A stretch of DNA of 64,000 nt from an uncultured Clostridia bacterium (GTDB taxonomy: Bacteria; Bacillota; Clostridia; TANB77; CAG-508), in contig CAKPMJ010000001.1 of assembly GCA_934167965.1 (NCBI GenBank), positions 186,001 through 250,000 of the forward strand, given 5' to 3'. Of the stretch, positions 16,603-24,950 are shown piece after piece (positions within the stretch are counted from its first letter, which is position 1; every line of letters begins with the position of its first letter). A program made the translations under genes and the position numbers. The notes under the pieces were generated by a model. The model was not told where the DNA came from. It worked only from the letters and a program-made list of their open reading frames with translations, and did not search any database.

Positions 16603-18612
16603 TTATATTTTAGCATAGTCTTTTGATTTCTTAACTACATCACAAATTAATTCAACTGCATTTTCCATTCCAATTGCATCACTATTAATACAAATATCAT
16701 AATTAGATGGATCTTTCCAATTATTTTCAGTATAATATTTATAATGATTTTCTCTTAATTTGTTTATTCTTGAAATTTCTTTTTTTGCTTTTTCCCTATT
16801 CATCCCATAAAATTCAGTCGCTCTTTTAATTTTGTTATCCATACTATTATTTATAAATATTTTTATTACATTATCTTTATCCTTTAATATAAAATCAGCG
16901 CATCTTCCTATTATAACGCAAGATTCCTTGTTTGCCAATTCTTTAATAAGTTCAGATTCTTTTATAAATAATTCATCTGCATTATTTAATCCAACATAAT
17001 ATCCATCATTGAAATTATCTAGCACTGTTCTTTTTTGTTCATTTTCTTGTATATATTCAGCAGAAAGCCCTGTGTTTTGTGCCATCTCTTCAATAAACTC
17101 TTTGTCATATAGTTTTATTCCAAGTTTTTCCGATACTAACTTTCCTATGTATCTTCCACCAGAACCATATTCTCTTGCTATAGTTATAATTATATTGTTT
17201 TCTGTATTTGTATTTTCTACTAAATCTTTTTCTGTATCTTCTTTTACAGTTGATGCATTTGCCCTTAATTTTTTTGTTTCTTTTATTAGTAAAAATCCAG
17301 CAAGTGCAAATGCTAATCCATCAGCTACTGGTCCTGAACTTAATACTCCCATTATTCCATACATGTGACTAAGTATCATCATAGCAGGTATTAATATAAC
17401 AATTTGTCTTGAAAGTGATAATATAGCACTCTTTGTGCTCTTTCCAATAGCTTGAAAAAATATTCCAGATGGGATTTGAATACCATTACATATACATAGC
17501 AATAAATATGTTCTAAATGATATACATGCAAATTCAATGTAGTTTGCATCACCACTACCAAATATTAGTATTAATTTATCTGGTATTGTTTGGAATAATA
17601 TAAATGCTATTGTACTTATTACTAAACTTGAACCAAGAACTATTTTTAATGTTTCTTTTACTCTGTCAAATTTTCTAGCACCATAATTGTATCCCCATAT
17701 TGGTTGACTTCCAGCAGCAATTCCAATTATAATACTATTTAATATTTGATTTATTTTCATTACAATACCTAATACTGTAATTGGTATTTCTGCTCCATAT
17801 TTACTTTCTGTTCCGTATTTTCCAAGTAAATTGTTTTCAACAGTTATAACACAAACAAAACTCATCTGAGTAATAAAACTACTTATTCCAAGTGTTGCTA
17901 TTTTTTTACATACACTTGATTTTAGTTTAAAGCATTCTTTGGATATTTTTATTGTCTTAAATTTCTTTATATATACAACATTTAAAACAAAAGTAAGTAT
18001 TTGGCTTATAACAGTTGCTATTGCTGCTCCTGCTACCCCCTGATGAAATACAAAAATAAATATTGGGTCTAATATAGTGTTTAATACTGCACCTGCAACC
18101 ATACTAATCATTGAATATTTTGGACTTCCGTCAGCTCTAATTATCGAATTTAAAGTTGTTCCTATCATTGAAAATGGGAATCCAATAGCTATGATTGTTC
18201 CATATGTCATTGCATAGCTTCTTAAATTTTCTGTACATCCAAATAATGTTAAAAATTGTGGTAGAAATATTAATGTAATTGCACAAAATAATATAGATAC
18301 TATTGTTGACACTAATATTCCGTTACCAATTCCTATTTCTGCTTCTTTTTTCTTTTTCTCTCCAAGTTTTAAACTTAAATATGCTGATGCTCCATCTCCA
18401 AACATTAATGAAAATGCAAGACCAACCATTACTAGTGGAAATACTACATTTGTAGCTCCATTTCCTAAGTATCCTACTCCTTGCCCTATAAATATTTGGT
18501 CAACTATATTGTATAATGAGTTTACCAACATTGAAATTATACAAGGAATAGAGAATTTTCTTATTAATTTTCCTATTTTTTCTTTTCCTAATATGTTTTC
18601 TTCTTGTTCCAT
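16603..18612 (-). CDS. MATE efflux transporter fused to a cytidylate-kinase-like domain
   Basis: 669 residues. Residues ~1-450 are a complete MATE antiporter (FSIPCIISMLVNSLYNIVDQ, FGDGASAYLSLKLGEKKKKE, repeated IPSGIFFQAIGKS half), usually drug or cation extrusion. After a polar linker, residues ~470-669 form a cytidylate-kinase-like P-loop domain: ITIAREYGSGGRYIGKLVSE is the phosphate loop, then YDKEFIEEMA, CVIIGRCADFIL and ENHYKYYTENNWKDPSNYD. Both halves look intact and in frame with no break. I infer that the kinase-like domain is cytosolic. Whether it phosphorylates CMP or acts as a sensor for the transporter is unknown. Confidence 0.85.
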   Translation of the reverse strand: MEQEENILGKEKIGKLIRKFSIPCIISMLVNSLYNIVDQIFIGQGVGYLGNGATNVVFPLVMVGLAFSLMFGDGASAYLSLKLGEKKKKEAEIGIGNGILVSTIVSILFCAITLIFLPQFLTLFGCTENLRSYAMTYGTIIAIGFPFSMIGTTLNSIIRADGSPKYSMISMVAGAVLNTILDPIFIFVFHQGVAGAAIATVISQILTFVLNVVYIKKFKTIKISKECFKLKSSVCKKIATLGISSFITQMSFVCVITVENNLLGKYGTESKYGAEIPITVLGIVMKINQILNSIIIGIAAGSQPIWGYNYGARKFDRVKETLKIVLGSSLVISTIAFILFQTIPDKLILIFGSGDANYIEFACISFRTYLLLCICNGIQIPSGIFFQAIGKSTKSAILSLSRQIVILIPAMMILSHMYGIMGVLSSGPVADGLAFALAGFLLIKETKKLRANASTVKEDTEKDLVENTNTENNIIITIAREYGSGGRYIGKLVSEKLGIKLYDKEFIEEMAQNTGLSAEYIQENEQKRTVLDNFNDGYYVGLNNADELFIKESELIKELANKESCVIIGRCADFILKDKDNVIKIFINNSMDNKIKRATEFYGMNREKAKKEISRINKLRENHYKYYTENNWKDPSNYDICINSDAIGMENAVELICDVVKKSKDYAKI

Positions 18613-18657
18613 TTTTTACTCCTATTCTTTTGGTTTAACGTTTCAAACAACTATTCT

Positions 18658-18686
18658 ATTATATACCAAAAGAATTGATACGTCAA
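18658..18686 (-). promoter_or_regulatory. Sigma-A promoter of the MATE-tsaC operon
   Basis: Minus strand TTGACG, 17-base spacer, TATAAT. Confidence 0.7.
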
Positions 18687-18717
18687 ATAATTTAAAAGTA
18701 TTTTTCTCAAAAAATTA

Positions 18718-18746
18718 TTCAAAAAAAGATAGGCCTTAACCTATCT
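18718..18746 (-). terminator. Terminator after the LytTR module
   Basis: Minus strand AGATAGG-TTAAGG-CCTATCT followed by a run of T. Confidence 0.8.
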
Positions 18747-18757
18747 TCCATCCAAAA

Positions 18758-19006
18758 TTATTTTAATTGTTCTGCTTCTTCTTGTGTTATTAAATTATTA
18801 TCTAAAGCATATTTAATTTGTTTTTCTTTTTCTTCCTTATCTTGTACATTTTTTAAATGTTCAAGCAAGTCCTTATGTCCATCTGCTATTGTTCCATCAT
18901 TGTTATATAGGTAATTCTCATTGTATTTTGCTCTAAATATACCAAATCCAACAGCAGAAATTGCAATGACTATTAGTAAAATTATTAAAATCTTTTTACT
19001 TTTCAT
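18758..19006 (-). CDS. Small membrane-anchored protein, unknown
   Basis: 82 residues: one N-terminal helix (about 5-25) and a charged outside or cytosolic tail ending NNLITQEEAEQLK, which resembles SHOCT-type short helices. Not recognised. The ATG is preceded by AGAGGGTG; an in-frame GTG three codons earlier is part of that ribosome site. It is third in a LytTR-led operon. Confidence 0.55.
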   Translation of the reverse strand: MKSKKILIILLIVIAISAVGFGIFRAKYNENYLYNNDGTIADGHKDLLEHLKNVQDKEEKEKQIKYALDNNLITQEEAEQLK

Positions 19007-19274
19007 TGTTTTCACCCTCTTTCTTTATATATTTTAGATTCTCATTTAGTTTACTTGTGGTAAATTTGCTATGTATAAATATAATTGTAAATACAACTAT
19101 AAATAAAGTTGTATAAAATATTATTGTTTCACTATAACTTGCACATATATTGTCTAGTAGTTTTTCATTTCCGCCAATATAATTAATTGCTATTGTTTTT
19201 ATAACACTAAATATTAAATTAAAAACTATGTTTCCTGTTATATAATATAACAAATAATAATAAAATCTTTTCAT
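18996..19274 (-). CDS. Small two-helix membrane protein beside a LytTR regulator
   Basis: 92 residues with helices at about 8-30 and 48-68 and a basic tail. Not recognised with certainty. Short membrane proteins placed directly after a LytTR DNA-binding protein are a recurring arrangement in Firmicutes, often acting as its membrane regulator; whether that holds here is inference. It overlaps the next gene's start. Confidence 0.55.
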   Translation of the reverse strand: MKRFYYYLLYYITGNIVFNLIFSVIKTIAINYIGGNEKLLDNICASYSETIIFYTTLFIVVFTIIFIHSKFTTSKLNENLKYIKKEGENNEK

Positions 19275-19275
19275 G

Positions 19276-19719
19276 CTAAATTCTCCTTTCTTCTAAGTAA
19301 TTCATTACATCTCTAACTTTTCTTCTTGATACTGTTTTTTCTGATTCATCATTAAATCTTACTATAATTTTTCCTGTTTCATTAAAATCAAAGCATTTAA
19401 CATTTTTTATATTTATAACACAGCTTTTTGATATTCTTAAAAAGTCTTTATTACTCTTTTCTAATTCATACAATTTACTTTTTATTTTAAAGTTTGCATC
19501 TTTGGTTTGGCAATAATTATATTTTTTATCACTGTAAAAATATAATATGTCACTTATATTAATTGTTCTTAACTCGTTTTCATAAGAAATTATAATTTCA
19601 TTCTCACCAAATTTTTTTATATATGTTATAAATTCGTCTGCACTTCTATCTTCAATTTCAACATTTATCTGTATTTTTGCTTTTTTATCTTTAATTTGCT
19701 TTTTTATTTCTATTTTCAT
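19276..19719 (-). CDS. LytTR-domain transcriptional regulator
   Basis: 147 residues. The LytTR DNA-binding domain covers about residues 50-147: IISYENELRTINISDILYFY, KIKSKLYELEKSNKDFLRIS and SCVINIKNV, then VSRRKVRDVMNYL. There is no receiver domain, only a short N-terminal beta region, so it is a stand-alone LytTR protein that is probably controlled by the small membrane protein encoded next. The promoter lies directly upstream. Confidence 0.85.
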   Translation of the reverse strand: MKIEIKKQIKDKKAKIQINVEIEDRSADEFITYIKKFGENEIIISYENELRTINISDILYFYSDKKYNYCQTKDANFKIKSKLYELEKSNKDFLRISKSCVINIKNVKCFDFNETGKIIVRFNDESEKTVSRRKVRDVMNYLEERRI

Positions 19720-19737
19720 CTTTCTCTCCTTAGTTTT

Positions 19738-19766
19738 ATTATATATTTTTTAATGATCTTTTTCAA
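19738..19766 (-). promoter_or_regulatory. Sigma-A promoter of the LytTR module
   Basis: Minus strand TTGAAA, 17-base spacer, TATAAT, 19 bases before the start codon. Confidence 0.7.
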
Positions 19767-19802
19767 TATTTTGAACATAAGAGGTTTTATTTTAAGATAA
19801 AC

Positions 19803-19834
19803 GGAAAAAAGATAGAAATTAATCTATCTTTTTT
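19803..19834 (-). terminator. Terminator of the alarmone synthetase gene
   Basis: AAAAAAGATAGA and TCTATCTTTTTT form a near-perfect stem around AATTAA. It overlaps the stop codon and could act in both directions. Confidence 0.75.
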
Positions 19835-20483
19835 ATTTTTCCTTGTATTTATTATTTATCTTACTAATCTTATTATCTAAAGTATTAATAATCTTTGCAT
19901 ATCTAACCATCTTCTTTGAATCAGCCTTTGACAAATTATTTTTTGCCTTATATTTAATTTTATGTTCAGTAGTAGCCCAAAAATCCATAGCCATTGTTCT
20001 TATTTGAATTTCAGTTTTAACTTTAGCTTGATTATCTCCAATAGTAACAGGAGTTTGAGCAATTATGTGAAATCCACTATATCCACTCTTTTTAGCATTT
20101 GTTATATAATCTTTTTCCTCTAAAATTTCTAAATTCTCATTATTTTCAATAGTTTCTTTTACTTTTATCAAATCACTCTTGAAAGGACATACAATTCGAA
20201 TTCCAGCAACATCATCAATATTATCAATAAGATTGCTATAATTTAAATCATACTTTTTCTTTTTCATCTTCTTCAAAATACTATCAGGTGTTTTTACTCT
20301 GCAATTTATGTTATTTATAATATCGTAGTCACTATTAACATTTAGTGTTTCTTTTATAGTTTCTAGTTCATCTTTTACTTGAAACATTGCTGTTTCATAA
20401 ATATTCATTAAAGTTCTAAAGTCATTATTTTTTACATCAATAGGTACAAGCTGGTTTGATTTTAAATTAATTTTATTATCCAA
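19833..20483 (-). CDS. Small alarmone synthetase (RelA/SpoT-type GTP pyrophosphokinase)
   Basis: About 216 residues, the size of RelQ/RelP-type single-domain synthetases with no hydrolase or regulatory domains. Motifs include RVKTPDSILKKM, the G-loop-like DDVAGIRIVCPF, SGYSGFHII and TEIQIRTMAMDFWATTEHKI. It transfers pyrophosphate from ATP to GDP/GTP to make (p)ppGpp or pGpp. The first in-frame TTG directly touches the AGGAGG site, so the second TTG, 9 bases away, is the better start. Confidence 0.85.
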   Translation of the reverse strand: MDNKINLKSNQLVPIDVKNNDFRTLMNIYETAMFQVKDELETIKETLNVNSDYDIINNINCRVKTPDSILKKMKKKKYDLNYSNLIDNIDDVAGIRIVCPFKSDLIKVKETIENNENLEILEEKDYITNAKKSGYSGFHIIAQTPVTIGDNQAKVKTEIQIRTMAMDFWATTEHKIKYKAKNNLSKADSKKMVRYAKIINTLDNKISKINNKYKEK

Positions 20484-20590
20484 ATTAATCAACCTCCTAT
20501 ATCAATTTTGCACTTTAATTTTACATATCAATTATATCATATTAATGAAAAAAATATGTTCTTTTTGTGAATTTTTTAAAGATTTTTTTG

Positions 20591-20619
20591 TTGACTTTTA
20601 AATGCTAAAAATATATAAT
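20591..20619 (+). promoter_or_regulatory. Sigma-A promoter of the Xer recombinase gene
   Basis: TTGACT, 17-base spacer, TATAAT, 21 bases before the ATG, with AAGGAGATG as the ribosome site. Confidence 0.75.
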
Positions 20620-20640
20620 TCTGTATAAGGAGATGAGATT

Positions 20641-21612
20641 ATGATACAAGAAGAAGAAAATCCTTCATATTTAAATGATTTCTTAGATTATATGATAACT
20701 ATACAAAATAAATCCCCAAACACTGTAAAAGAATATAATTATGATCTAGCAACTTTTTTAAAATATATAAAAATTCATTTTCGCCTTACCGATGAAAAAG
20801 ATTTACAAAAAGTCAAATATAGTGATCTTTCTATAGAAACTATTAAAAAAATAAAATTAGAAGATTTGCATTCTTTTTTAGGATATTTAACAAAAAATTA
20901 TAACAGCAAAGCAACCACTCGTTCTAGAAAAGTTTCAAGTTTAAGAGTATTTTTTAATTATCTAACTCAAAAAAATTTAATAGAGATTAACCCTACTCAA
21001 AACCTAGAAACACCTAAGATTGGAAAAAGATTACCTAAATATTTATCATTAGATGATAGTAGAAAATTACTTGATGTTGCATCAAATGAAGATAACAGAA
21101 ATAATGAGAGAGATTATGCTATTACTACTCTATTTTTAAATTGTGGTATGCGTTTAGCAGAACTTTGTGGTATAAATTTAACTGATATAAATTTTGATGA
21201 ATGTCAAATGAATGTTATTGGTAAAGGCAATAAAGAACGTACTATATACCTTAATAAAGCATGTGTTCATGCAATTAATGAATATCTTTCAGTAAGACCA
21301 AACGACAATTTAACAGCTGATGGCAAAAATGCTCTATTCTTAAGTGAGCGTAGACAACGTATTTCCAGAAGAACTGTTCAAGATATCATTTATAAAGAGC
21401 TTAAGCAGGCGGGATTAGACACATCTAAATATTCTGTACATAAATTACGTCATACAGCTGCAACTCTAATGTATCAATATGGAAATGTTGATATTCGTGC
21501 ATTGCAAGAGCTTCTAGGACATGAGAGTATTTCTACTACCGAAATATATACTCATGTAAGTAATAATCAAGTTAGAAATGCTGTTGAGAGCAATCCATTA
21601 GCCAATATATAA
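20641..21612 (+). CDS. Tyrosine recombinase, XerC/XerD family
   Basis: 323 residues. The N-terminal SAM-like domain (residues ~8-115) contains NKSPNTVKEYNYDLATFLKY; the catalytic domain holds the full set: Arg in CGMRLAEL, Lys in VIGKGNKERT, HKLRH (H-x-x-R), the second His in LLGHESISTT and the nucleophile Tyr in EIYTHV. This is the chromosome-dimer-resolution type rather than a phage integrase. There is no att site or mobile element around it. It is one of only three plus-strand genes here and has its own promoter and terminator. Confidence 0.9.
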   Translation: MIQEEENPSYLNDFLDYMITIQNKSPNTVKEYNYDLATFLKYIKIHFRLTDEKDLQKVKYSDLSIETIKKIKLEDLHSFLGYLTKNYNSKATTRSRKVSSLRVFFNYLTQKNLIEINPTQNLETPKIGKRLPKYLSLDDSRKLLDVASNEDNRNNERDYAITTLFLNCGMRLAELCGINLTDINFDECQMNVIGKGNKERTIYLNKACVHAINEYLSVRPNDNLTADGKNALFLSERRQRISRRTVQDIIYKELKQAGLDTSKYSVHKLRHTAATLMYQYGNVDIRALQELLGHESISTTEIYTHVSNNQVRNAVESNPLANI

Positions 21613-21613
21613 A

Positions 21614-21650
21614 ATAAGCCTAGCTACATTGTAGTTAGGCCTTAATTTTT
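21614..21650. terminator. Bidirectional terminator between convergent genes
   Basis: GCCTAGCTACA and TGTAGTTAGGC pair (one G-U), with A-rich and T-rich flanks on both sides, between the Xer gene and the CmpB-like gene. Confidence 0.8.
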
Positions 21651-22473
21651 ATCTATGATTATCTATTTTTAAGTAATATGGAGTTATATCAGGTAATAAA
21701 TCACTAAAGAAAATTATATTTCCATTTATATCTTGTACTTTAAGTCTTGGAAAAGTTCTAAGCATTTTTTTATCATTAAAATATTTATCAACTATTTTTG
21801 ATTGTATTTTGCTATTATATATGGTTTCATAAACAGAGTCTGCTCTAGCACTGTTTTTTGTCTCGATATTGTTTGTTTTTATAATTCTAACCATAAAACA
21901 CATAAGTGCATATCCTGTTATTATACAATCTAATATCATAAATATAAATAATACTAAAGTTGTTGTTTTTACAACTTTTATATTTACTTTTTTCTTTATG
22001 AATTCTATTAATTTATCTATTTTAGGATTTAAAGATATAATTAAGTACAAAGATAAAAATCCCCAAAATAACGAATATAGTAAACATATTCTTCCATTTA
22101 AATTTAATGGAACACTTGAGTAATCCCACCATTTAACATTTAATATAACCTCTCCTAAAAAACTTATAATATATTCTAATATTGAACCTACTACACATCC
22201 TGCAAAAAATAAAGTATTATATTGTCCTTTGAAACGTTGTAAGGATAATATAATTACAACTGCTCCTACTCCATATATTGCACAAAATGGCCCATAGACA
22301 AAACTTTGTCTACTTTCTAAAGTTCCATATCTGGCTAAACCAAATAATGTTTCAATTATGTATCCAATTACACTATAAATTATAAAATATGCAAATATTC
22401 TCCATATAGTAAAACCAAATATAGTAAAATTTTTAACTTCTTTCTCTACTTCTTTTTCTGCTTCTTTTACCAC
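21649..22473 (-). CDS. CmpB-like membrane protein (ABC_trans_CmpB family)
   Basis: 274 residues with about five or six helices. The family pattern is clear: FIIYSVIGYIIETLFGLARYG, RQSFVYGPFCAIYGVGAV, GSILEYIISFLGEVIL, KWWDYSSVPLNLNGRICL. These proteins are annotated as putative ABC permeases, but no ATPase lies next to it and the activity is unknown. The C-terminal ~70 residues are soluble. Confidence 0.8.
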   Translation of the reverse strand: MVKEAEKEVEKEVKNFTIFGFTIWRIFAYFIIYSVIGYIIETLFGLARYGTLESRQSFVYGPFCAIYGVGAVVIILSLQRFKGQYNTLFFAGCVVGSILEYIISFLGEVILNVKWWDYSSVPLNLNGRICLLYSLFWGFLSLYLIISLNPKIDKLIEFIKKKVNIKVVKTTTLVLFIFMILDCIITGYALMCFMVRIIKTNNIETKNSARADSVYETIYNSKIQSKIVDKYFNDKKMLRTFPRLKVQDINGNIIFFSDLLPDITPYYLKIDNHR

Positions 22474-22495
22474 TTCTATTTCCCCTATCTTATTA

Positions 22496-23380
22496 TTATT
22501 TCTTTTTTATTTTAGCTACAAAAAATCCTTCATATAATTCATTTGGTGCAACACAAAGTGTCCCATTTATTGTTGTATCTAACTTAGGTATATTTTCATC
22601 TATATTTATTGGTACTATTTCAGCACTAATTTTATGTAATACACTATTTATTACATCTTCATTTTCTTGTCTTAAAATAGAACATGTAGAATAAACCATC
22701 TCATTTCCTGGTTTTAAGATTTTTAAGGCTTTTATTAATAATTCTGTTTGAACTTTAGAAGATCTGTCAATAAGCTCTTTTGAGAATGATTTATTAAAAA
22801 TTCCTTCTGTTCCACTACCACTGCAAGGTGCATCTAATAATATTTTATCGAAAGAAAAGAAATCACTTAATTTTCTTGCATCTTCTAACATAACATTAGT
22901 ACATTTTACTCCTTGTTTTTCTAAATTATATTTTAACCTGTCTGCTCTTATTTTATTTTTCTCGCAAGCTGTAATCATACATTGATTATTAGTTATTGCT
23001 GCAATCTGTGTTGTTTTTCCTCCAGGTGCTGCAGCCATATCCAAAATATTTTCTTGTGATTTAGGTTCTAATATAACAGCAGGAATCATTGATGATAAAC
23101 TTTGTAAATATATTTTTCCATCTCTAAAGATATCCATTTCTTTTATTCGATCTTCTCTAACATTTTTTATTATTAACGCATTTTCATTCCAGCTAATATG
23201 TTCAAATTCTATATTATTCTTTATCAGTACATCTTCTATTTCATTTACAGATGATTTAATTGTATTTACCCTTAAAGTTACATACCTTTGTTTTTGGTAA
23301 CCACTAATTATTTGTTTTGCAATATTTTCTCCATATTGTTTTAATAACATTTCTTCTAAAAATTTCGGTATATCTTTCAT
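22496..23380 (-). CDS. RsmB/NOL1-type RNA cytosine-C5 methyltransferase
   Basis: About 294 residues. SAM-binding loop ILDMAAAPGGKTTQIA, motif IV DKILLDAPCSGSGTEG (catalytic Cys) and motif VI VYSTCSILRQEN (second Cys) are those of the NOL1/NOP2/sun family. It methylates cytosine C5 in rRNA or tRNA. It lacks the N-terminal NusB-like domain of classical RsmB, so it may be an RsmF- or Trm4-like enzyme. The ATG chosen follows AAAGGTG; an upstream in-frame start would add 24 poorly conserved residues. Confidence 0.87.
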   Translation of the reverse strand: MKDIPKFLEEMLLKQYGENIAKQIISGYQKQRYVTLRVNTIKSSVNEIEDVLIKNNIEFEHISWNENALIIKNVREDRIKEMDIFRDGKIYLQSLSSMIPAVILEPKSQENILDMAAAPGGKTTQIAAITNNQCMITACEKNKIRADRLKYNLEKQGVKCTNVMLEDARKLSDFFSFDKILLDAPCSGSGTEGIFNKSFSKELIDRSSKVQTELLIKALKILKPGNEMVYSTCSILRQENEDVINSVLHKISAEIVPINIDENIPKLDTTINGTLCVAPNELYEGFFVAKIKKK

Positions 23381-23462
23381 TGTTTTTTCACCTTTATTTT
23401 TATTCCTCCAATATTTTACATATATTCTAACATAAATTGATTTTATAGACAATACTTTATTT

Positions 23463-24188
23463 TTATTTTCCTATAAACATCTGCACATAAACTTTTCCAT
23501 AAGTGGGACTACTTACAACACCTATTCCTGTATAGTTAAAACTACTATTTAAAATATTTGCCTTATGTCCTGAAGAATTCATCCAAGCAGTTACTGCTTT
23601 ACTATTACTAGAATTTCCTGCTATATTCTCTCCTGCTGACTTGTATGATACTTTGAAACTTGAAAGCATTTCAAATGGAGAGCCATAAGTTGGTGACGTG
23701 TGTGAAAAATAATTATTGCTTACCATATCTTGAGCCTTTATTCTTGCAACTTTTTGAACTTCATTATCTACTTTTAAAGCCGTAAGTCCATTTGCTACTC
23801 TTTGCTCATTTATTAACTTAAAAACTTCTTGTTCATCTGAATTCATATTTGAGGAAGTTGTTGTTGTCGTTGTATTTGTGTCTGTACTTGGATAAATTGC
23901 TTTTATATATTTTTTACTTACAGCTCCAACATAATCTCCATCAGTTTGTATAATATACCAATCACCTACACCTGCAAAAACTCTTACATAAGAATTCTTT
24001 TTAATTGTTGTAACTACTTTATACTTTGTACCTGGTCCACTTCTTACATTTAATGTAGTAGCTGTTACTAATCCTGTAGAAAAATTTAATTTATAATAAT
24101 GTTGCATTCCAAATGAAAATGTTGTAAATTTTCCAATTACAAAAATAAATACAATTACCATTAATAATTTTAATATATTCTTTTTCAT
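23463..24188 (-). CDS. Secreted SH3b-CAP domain protein
   Basis: 241 residues: an N-terminal signal peptide or anchor (~1-30), a bacterial SH3 domain at ~37-100 (TTLNVRSGPGTKYKVVTTIK, GDWYIIQTDGDYVGAV), a Thr/Ser linker, and a CAP/SCP domain from ~118 (FKLINEQRVANGLTALKVD, YFSHTSPTYGSPFEM, SAGENIAGN, AWMNSSGHKANILNSSF). It resembles YkwD-type extracellular proteins of spore formers. The SH3b domain suggests cell-wall binding; the CAP domain's activity is unknown. Confidence 0.87.
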   Translation of the reverse strand: MKKNILKLLMVIVFIFVIGKFTTFSFGMQHYYKLNFSTGLVTATTLNVRSGPGTKYKVVTTIKKNSYVRVFAGVGDWYIIQTDGDYVGAVSKKYIKAIYPSTDTNTTTTTTSSNMNSDEQEVFKLINEQRVANGLTALKVDNEVQKVARIKAQDMVSNNYFSHTSPTYGSPFEMLSSFKVSYKSAGENIAGNSSNSKAVTAWMNSSGHKANILNSSFNYTGIGVVSSPTYGKVYVQMFIGK

Positions 24189-24285
24189 TTATATCAATCC
24201 CCTTTCATAATAAATACTATTAAAAGGTACATTGTCCATATACATATTTTTTATCAAAATCTGCTCAATGTTTAGAGTTTAAAAT

Positions 24286-24294
24286 CATATTATA
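24286..24294 (+). promoter_or_regulatory. Candidate sigma-K/E -10 element of dpaB
   Basis: CATATTATA fits the CATANNNTA -10 consensus of late mother-cell sigma factors, and dpaB (spoVFB) is sigma-K-dependent in Bacillus. No clear -35 box is visible. The identical 9-mer lies upstream of cotJABC at 56745-56753. Confidence 0.4.
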
Positions 24295-24330
24295 TAATAA
24301 ATGTCAAAAGAAAGGAGGATATGATGAAAT

Positions 24331-24909
24331 TTGGAAGTTAAAAATAAAAAAATAGGATTTGTACTTACTGGTTCATTTTGTACATTTAAAAAAACTATCT
24401 CTATAATGAAAAAATTGAAAAAGTTAGAAGCAGACATTATACCTATAATGTCTTATAATAGTTATTTACTAGATACGAAATTTGGCAAAGCTAAGGATTT
24501 TATTGATGAAATAGAAAAAATTTGCAATAAGGAAATTATACACACTATTCAAGATGCAGAGCCAATAGGGCCTAAACATTTAACAGATATCATATTAGTT
24601 GCACCTGCAAGTGGAAATACAATGTCTAAACTTGTAGGTGATATTATAGATACTCCTGCTTTAATGGCAGTTAAATCACACTTAAGAAATAATTTACCTG
24701 TTGTAATTGCTCCATCTACTAACAATGGACTTGGAGCTGCAGCACAAAATATTGGTGTACTTTTAAATAGAAAAAATTATTATTTTGTACCATTTAGACA
24801 AGATAACCCTATTACTAAACCTCGTTCTATCGTATTTGATCCCGAATATATTATTAAAACTTTAGAATATGCTTTAGAGGGTGAGCAAATACAACCAATT
24901 TTGTTGTAA
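24331..24909 (+). CDS. dpaB: Dipicolinate synthase subunit B
   Basis: 192 residues, flavoprotein-like, matching SpoVFB along its length: KKIGFVLTGSFCTFKKTI, EPIGPKHLTDIILVAPASGN, TMSKLVGDIIDTPALMAVKS, VIAPSTNNGLGAAAQN, YYFVPFRQDNPITKP. With subunit A it makes dipicolinate for the spore core. Subunit A is not adjacent, as in many Clostridia that use other oxidoreductases. The start shown is TTG, 12 bases after AGGAGG; two better-placed ATGs are out of frame by one base (see findings). Confidence 0.88.
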   Translation: MEVKNKKIGFVLTGSFCTFKKTISIMKKLKKLEADIIPIMSYNSYLLDTKFGKAKDFIDEIEKICNKEIIHTIQDAEPIGPKHLTDIILVAPASGNTMSKLVGDIIDTPALMAVKSHLRNNLPVVIAPSTNNGLGAAAQNIGVLLNRKNYYFVPFRQDNPITKPRSIVFDPEYIIKTLEYALEGEQIQPILL

Positions 24910-24911
24910 AT

Positions 24912-24946
24912 CAAAAGGACCTAAACAAATAGGTCCCTTTGATTTT
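24912..24946. terminator. Bidirectional terminator between dpaB and the SPFH gene
   Basis: AAAAGGACCTA and TAGGTCCCTTT pair around AACAAA, followed by GATTTT; convergent genes flank it. Confidence 0.8.
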
Positions 24947-24950
24947 AATA

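Noticed and set aside
20641..21612. Xer recombinase as the integrase of a mobile element
   Set aside because: Sequence is of the housekeeping XerC/D type; no tRNA, direct repeats, excisionase or phage genes are near.
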